Source: Roseicella sp. DB1501 (lineage in GTDB: Bacteria > Pseudomonadota > Alphaproteobacteria > Acetobacterales > Acetobacteraceae). From it: 64,000 nt of DNA. The stretch is from contig NZ_JABFHG010000015.1 of assembly GCF_013112485.1 (NCBI RefSeq), positions 1-64,000 on the forward strand. The letters run 5' to 3'. Below the pieces are notes generated by a model. The model saw only the letters and a list, made by a program, of their open reading frames with translations. It was not told the DNA's origin and made no database searches. Positions 58,787 to 64,000 of this stretch are shown in pieces (positions within the stretch are counted from its first letter, which is position 1; every line of letters starts with the position of its first letter). A program made the translations under genes and the position numbers.

Positions 58787-59755
58787 TCAATCGATGGTCA
58801 GGCCGAGCCGCGCCACCATCTGCTTCTCGTACTCCACCCGCGCCTTGGCGAAGGCCAGGTAGTCCGCCGGGCCGAGATATTCCTGCGGCATGTCCCAGCG
58901 GCGGATGATCGCCTGGCTCGCCTCGTCCTCCAGCGCCTTGCGGAAGGCGCGGTGCAGCACGTCGACGATCGCCGGGTCCAGCCCCTTCGGTCCGGCGATG
59001 CCATAGGGCGAGGTGACGGTCATGCCGTAGCCGAGGTCGTGCAGCGTCGGCGCCTCGGGGAAGGCGGCCAGCCGCTCCCGCGTCCAGACCGAGAGCAGGC
59101 GGAACTCCCCCGCCTCGACATTCGGCCGCCAGGCGGCGCTGTCGGCCACCACGTCGATCTGCCGGCCGAGCAGCGCCGTCACCCCCTCCTGCGCGCCGCG
59201 GAAGGGCACATGCGTCATCTGCACGCCCTCGCGGCCGCAGATCTCCTCCATGGCGATGTGGTTGGTGGTGGCGATGCCGCTGGTCGAGAAGGTGAGCTCG
59301 CCGGGCCGCTTCCGCGCCGCGGCGATCAGATCCGCGAAGCTGCGATGGGGGCTGTCGCTACGCACCACCGTACCGAAGAGGAAGCCGCTCACCTGCATGA
59401 CGTAGGTGAAGTCGGCGATCGGGTCCCAGGTCTTCTGCTTCGTCAGGAAGGGGTGGCGCAGGATCGAGAGGTGGTGGTGCGCCAGGGTGTAGCCATCCGG
59501 CTGCGCCTGGTTGACCAGGAACAGCGCCGCCTGGGTGCCGCGGGCGCCGGGCCGGTTCTCGATCACCACCGACTGGCCGAGATCCTTCTGCACGATCTCG
59601 AACATCTGCCGGTGCAGCGCATCCAGCGCGCCGCCGGGCGGCCAGGGGATGAGGAAGCGGATCGAGCGGTTGGGGTAGCGGCCCTGGCCGAGGGCGGGCG
59701 CGGCGAGGCCGGCGCCGAGGCCGAGCAGGGCCGCGCGACGGGCGATGGCTGGCAT
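58787..59755 (-). CDS. Bug/TctC-family binding protein (tandem paralogue 2)
   Basis: This 322-residue exported protein starts MPAIARRAALLGLGAGLAAP, then PNRSIRFLIPWPPGGALDAL, VIENRPGARGTQAALFLVN, STSGIATTNHIAMEEICG, THVPFRGAQEGVTALLGRQ and VTSPYGIAGPKGLDPAIV. The last two are shared nearly word for word with the preceding paralogue at 59790, so the pair arose by tandem duplication. No TctAB genes adjoin. Confidence 0.92.
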   Translation of the reverse strand: MPAIARRAALLGLGAGLAAPALGQGRYPNRSIRFLIPWPPGGALDALHRQMFEIVQKDLGQSVVIENRPGARGTQAALFLVNQAQPDGYTLAHHHLSILRHPFLTKQKTWDPIADFTYVMQVSGFLFGTVVRSDSPHRSFADLIAAARKRPGELTFSTSGIATTNHIAMEEICGREGVQMTHVPFRGAQEGVTALLGRQIDVVADSAAWRPNVEAGEFRLLSVWTRERLAAFPEAPTLHDLGYGMTVTSPYGIAGPKGLDPAIVDVLHRAFRKALEDEASQAIIRRWDMPQEYLGPADYLAFAKARVEYEKQMVARLGLTID

Positions 59756-59789
59756 GGGCGTGCTGTCTCCCGGATGGTCCGCGGCGCGC

Positions 59790-60776
59790 TCAATCGATGC
59801 GGAGGTTGAGCTTCTTTGCCATCGCCTGCTCGTATTCCGCGCGCCGGGCGATGAAGCCGCGATAGTCCTTGTTCGAGTAGTATTCGAGCGGCATGTCGAA
59901 TTGCGTGCGCACCGCCGCATTGGCGGGGTCCATCAGCGCCGCCTTGAAGGCATCGTGCAGCAGCTGCACCACGCCGGGGTCCATCCCCTTCGGGCCGGAG
60001 ATGCCGTAGGGCGAGGTGATCACCATGTCGTAGCCGAGCTCCTTCAGCGTCGGCGCCTCCGGGAAGCGGGGCGAGCGCTCGGCGGTCCAGACGCAGAGCA
60101 GGCGGAGCTGCCCGCCCTCGACCAGCGGCGTCCAGGCGGAGCTGTCGGCGACGCTCATCACCTCCCCCGCCGCCACGGCCACCGCCGCCTCGTTGGAGGC
60201 GCGGTAGGGCACATGCACCAGCTCGATCTTCTCCCGCGCCGAGATCTCTTCCATCGCCAGGTGGTTGGTGGTGGCGATGCCGGAGGTGGCGTAGGTCAGC
60301 CGCCCGGGATTGGCGCGGGCATAGGCGAGGTAGTCCTGCCAGGTACGGATCGGGCCGTCGGCCTTGACCACGATGCCGAACATCCAGCCGCAGAGGCCGA
60401 TGACATGGGTGAAGTCGCCCACCGGGTCCCAGGGCGGCGTCCGCACGATATAGGGCCGCCGCACGACCGACATATGCATCTGCGACAGGGCGTAGCCGTC
60501 GGGCCGTGCCTGGGTGGCGAGGAATTGCGCGCCGAGCGTGCCGGAGGCGCCGGGCCGGTTCTCCACCAGCACCGGCTGGCCGAGCGTCTTCGAAGCCAGC
60601 TCGGCCAGCGAGCGGAGCTGCGCATCGGCCGAGCCGCCGGGCGGCCAGGGGACGATCAGGCGGATCGGCCTGTCCGGGAAACGTCCCTGGGCGAGGGCGG
60701 GCGCGGCGAGCGGAGCGGCGGCCAGCATCCCGGCGAGGAGCTGGCGGCGGCGGGGCGGGACTCCGGCGAGCGGCAT
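59790..60776 (-). CDS. Bug/TctC-family binding protein (tandem paralogue 1)
   Basis: This 328-residue exported protein has a signal (RRRQLLAGMLAAAPLAAPAL) and PDRPIRLIVPWPPGGSADAQ, VENRPGASGTLGAQFLATQ, ATSGIATTNHLAMEEISA, VHVPYRASNEAAVAVAAGE, and ITSPYGISGPKGMDPGVV. It lies 34 bases upstream of paralogue 2. They probably bind related carboxylates with different affinity. Confidence 0.92.
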   Translation of the reverse strand: MPLAGVPPRRRQLLAGMLAAAPLAAPALAQGRFPDRPIRLIVPWPPGGSADAQLRSLAELASKTLGQPVLVENRPGASGTLGAQFLATQARPDGYALSQMHMSVVRRPYIVRTPPWDPVGDFTHVIGLCGWMFGIVVKADGPIRTWQDYLAYARANPGRLTYATSGIATTNHLAMEEISAREKIELVHVPYRASNEAAVAVAAGEVMSVADSSAWTPLVEGGQLRLLCVWTAERSPRFPEAPTLKELGYDMVITSPYGISGPKGMDPGVVQLLHDAFKAALMDPANAAVRTQFDMPLEYYSNKDYRGFIARRAEYEQAMAKKLNLRID

Positions 60777-61103
60777 GGCGTTCCTCCATCTTGGTTGCCG
60801 ACACTCTGCCGGTCCCGCGCGGGGAGGAAAAGGTCGAGCGGCAGCGGCATCCCGCCGCGCCGGGGAGGCCGGATTCGGGCGCGAGATTGCCGGTTGCTTG
60901 CATCGGCGTCGGATCGGCGCCTTGGGCGTTCCCGCCGGATGACGATCTGCTCTAGGGTCGCCGCGGCGAGGCCGGCGGCGAATTGGCAGGGTCCGGGCAT
61001 CCCGCGGCGCCCAGGGGCGCGGCCGCCGATGCCGGCCCGTGCCCGCCGCCTGCCGCCCGCTCCCTGCCGCCCCTCCCCAAACCCACCAAGGAGACCGCAC
61101 CCG
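60777..61103. other. intergenic region with a repeat remnant
   Basis: No gene is supported in these 327 bases between the divergent Bug and peroxidase genes. Around 60927-60957, GCGTTCCCGCCGGATGACGA then TCTGCTCTAG is the distal end of an A-type repeat. The peroxidase ribosome site AAGGAG (61088-61093) is at the right edge. Confidence 0.5.
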
Positions 61104-62087
61104 ATGCGCCTGACCGGCTCCCTGCTGCTCGCCGCCCTGCTCACCGGCCCCGCTCTCGCCCAACCCGCGACCGAGCCCCTGCCGCAGGCGCTCTACGACA
61201 CCATGGTCAAGGGCAATGGCCGCATCTATCCGGGCTACCGGGTGAACCACGCCAAGGGCGCGCTCTACGAAGGCAGCTTCACCCCCTCCGCCGAGGCGGC
61301 GAAGCTCAGCAAGGCGCCGCACCTGCAATCGACGCCCTCCAGCCTGCTGCTGCGCTATTCGGATGCCGGCGGCATGCCCGAGGTGGCGGACAACGCCGCC
61401 TCCTCGGCGGTGCGCGGCCTCTCCTTCACCTTCACCCTGCCCGACGGCACGGCGACCGACCTGATGATGATCAACGTCCCGGTCTTCGTGACGCGCCGGC
61501 CGGAGGATTTCCTCGGCCTGATGCAGGCGGCGCAGGCGACGAAGCCCGACATGCCGCAGCCGACGCCGATCGCCCGCTTCCTCGCCGAGCATGAGGAGGC
61601 GCGCCGTTTCGTCACCATGGCCAAGCCCATGCCGCAGAGCTTCGCCACCGAGCAATTCTACGCCCTGCACGCCTACCGCCTGACCAATGCGGCGGGCGAG
61701 AGCCACTTCGTTCGCTTCCGCCTGGTGCCGGAGGCCGGCACCGCCTACCGGGCGCCGGACAGCGTCGCCGGCCTGCCGCGCGACGTGCTGTTCGACGAGC
61801 TGGGCACCCGCGTCGCCATGGGCCCGGTGCGCTACCGGCTGGTCGCCCAGCTCGCCGCCGCCGGCGACCAGACCGCCGACCCGTCCGAGCCCTGGCCGGT
61901 GGACCGGCCGCTGGTGGAGCTCGGCATGGTCAGCGTCACCCAGGCGGTGCCGGACGGGCCGCTCGCCGAGCGCAAGATCGGCTTCCTGCCGAACCGGGTG
62001 CTGCCGGGGCTCGACCTCTCGGACGACCCCTTCCTCAAGGTCCGGTCCGATGTCTACGCCATCGCCTTCCCGGCGCGGCAGCAATAG
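61104..62087 (+). CDS. catalase-related (catalase-fold) peroxidase, exported
   Basis: This 327-residue protein has a signal peptide (to ALAQ, about 20) and a catalase-type heme core: GYRVNHAKGALYEGSFTPSA with the distal His49, SLLLRYSDAGG, FVTRRPEDFLGLM, and the C-terminal VRSDVYAIAF with the candidate proximal Tyr. It is shorter than true catalase, fitting the SrpA/YdjI-type catalase family peroxidases. It should remove peroxides in the periplasm. AAGGAG lies ten bases before the ATG. Its TAG is followed by a C-type-like repeat. Confidence 0.88.
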   Translation: MRLTGSLLLAALLTGPALAQPATEPLPQALYDTMVKGNGRIYPGYRVNHAKGALYEGSFTPSAEAAKLSKAPHLQSTPSSLLLRYSDAGGMPEVADNAASSAVRGLSFTFTLPDGTATDLMMINVPVFVTRRPEDFLGLMQAAQATKPDMPQPTPIARFLAEHEEARRFVTMAKPMPQSFATEQFYALHAYRLTNAAGESHFVRFRLVPEAGTAYRAPDSVAGLPRDVLFDELGTRVAMGPVRYRLVAQLAAAGDQTADPSEPWPVDRPLVELGMVSVTQAVPDGPLAERKIGFLPNRVLPGLDLSDDPFLKVRSDVYAIAFPARQQ

Positions 62088-62140
62088 CGCCTTCCCCACG
62101 CCGTCGCCGCGCGCCGTCGCCGGCCCTCGCCCATCCGGCC
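62087..62140 (+). repeat. partial C-type mosaic repeat
   Basis: CGCCTTCCCCACGCCGTCGC and CGCGCGCCGTCGCCGG resemble the start of the copy at 8516 (AGTTCCCCACGACGTCGCTG). The palindrome is absent. It lies between the peroxidase stop and lpdA. Confidence 0.45.
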
Positions 62141-62225
62141 GCCGGCCTTGCGCCGGTGCGCCGATGGGGCCACTTTCCGCGCGCATTCCGTCCCATTCCA
62201 AGGCCGCAAGGATTCCGATCGCCCC

Positions 62226-63617
<1,392 letters not shown>

Positions 63618-63646
63618 TCGCGGCCCCGATTGCGGCGCGCCGCCGC

Positions 63647-63907
63647 TCAGCCCGGTGGCGGCGCCACCACCAGCGCCGCCAGCCGCCGCACCGCGGGCAG
63701 CACGACGAGCAGCGTCGGGAAGCCGATGGCCCAGGACATCGCCCAGGCGGCGGGCCAGGCGCGCAGGAATTCCTGGCCCGGGCCGAGCGCGCGCAGGGTC
63801 GAGATGCCCGAGATGATGAAGGTCATCATGAGCGAGAGGAAGAAGGGCAGCACCACCGCGCCATAGCGCGGCGGCAGCTTCCTCGGACGGGGAAGGGACA
63901 AGGACAT
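63647..63907 (-). CDS. DUF2798 family membrane protein
   Basis: This 86-residue protein reads RKLPPRYGAVVLPFFLSLMM and TFIISGISTLRALG, then a second helix ending WAIGFPTLLVVLPAVRRL. It matches DUF2798: two membrane helices with a central Gly-Ile-Ser motif. The function is unknown. The ATG at 63907 follows ACAGG; an upstream extension of the frame is likely noncoding. The last 90 bases of the window contain no further gene. Confidence 0.87.
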   Translation of the reverse strand: MSLSLPRPRKLPPRYGAVVLPFFLSLMMTFIISGISTLRALGPGQEFLRAWPAAWAMSWAIGFPTLLVVLPAVRRLAALVVAPPPG

Positions 63908-64000
63908 CAACCTGTCTCGCAGATCTGGCCCGGACGGCGGTGCGGCACGGTGAAGGCAATCGACCAGCATCCATCCCCGCCATGCGACGGGCCTTGGTGG

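Overview
This is a 64 kb stretch of very GC-rich chromosome, with coding regions strongly biased to G/C at third positions. It is densely packed with single-copy housekeeping genes and catabolic genes. The gene families point to an alphaproteobacterium, most likely an Acetobacteraceae of the Roseomonas type: four Bug/TctC-type solute-binding proteins without a transporter beside them, a DUF6212-like protein next to glycosyltransferases, paired CaiB-type CoA-transferases, a DUF2798 membrane protein and a long Sua5/TsaC. This is an inference from gene content; no rRNA or tRNA gene was seen in the window.

Layout. 1-124: start of an IS1182-type transposase cut by the window edge. 173-5051: GST, DEAD-box helicase and Suv3-like helicase, all on the minus strand. 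5360-11515: assorted metabolic genes (serine hydrolase, cupin, PPP phosphatase, MaoC hydratase, enolase-superfamily enzyme, argininosuccinate-lyase paralogue). 12846-18783: minus-strand catabolic run of solute-binding protein, maleate-isomerase-like enzyme, MeaC/Meh-like hydratase, CoA-transferase, CitE-like lyase and a second CoA-transferase. The first five are compatible with activation and cleavage of a C4/C5 unsaturated dicarboxylate such as citraconate or mesaconate. 18866-25134: oxidoreductase, Bug protein, enoyl-CoA hydratase, two VOC proteins, class II aldolase and epoxide-hydrolase-like protein. 25366-29588: GPY-rich secreted protein, Nudix hydrolase, Atm1-type ABC exporter and rpmB. 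29780-37849: minus-strand chain of PuuD-like amidotransferase, RNA pseudouridine synthase, rsmD, two glycosyltransferases and a DUF6212-like protein, mostly overlapping. 37895-46637: tadA, Bug protein, holC, ankyrin protein, two M17 aminopeptidases, cysQ and tsaC. 46646-52500: MipA and MFS, a membrane protein fused to a papain-like domain, then an amino-acid-type binding protein with a beta-hydroxyacid dehydrogenase. 52728-58240: glycogen-debranching-type glucosidase, then a type III polyketide synthase, methyltransferase and FAD oxidoreductase cluster. 58255-63907: cupin, two tandem Bug paralogues, catalase-related peroxidase, lpdA and DUF2798 protein.

The most distinctive feature is a set of dispersed mosaic repeats of about 100 bp. 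They have hairpin arms, a central GTTGTTT-like block and a terminal CTCTAG, and occur at more than fifteen sites. Several supply the TAG stop codon of the adjacent gene. One separate family lies inside the coding region of the argininosuccinate-lyase paralogue, and part of another lies inside the C-terminus of a CoA-transferase, so these elements seem to reshape proteins as well as spacers.
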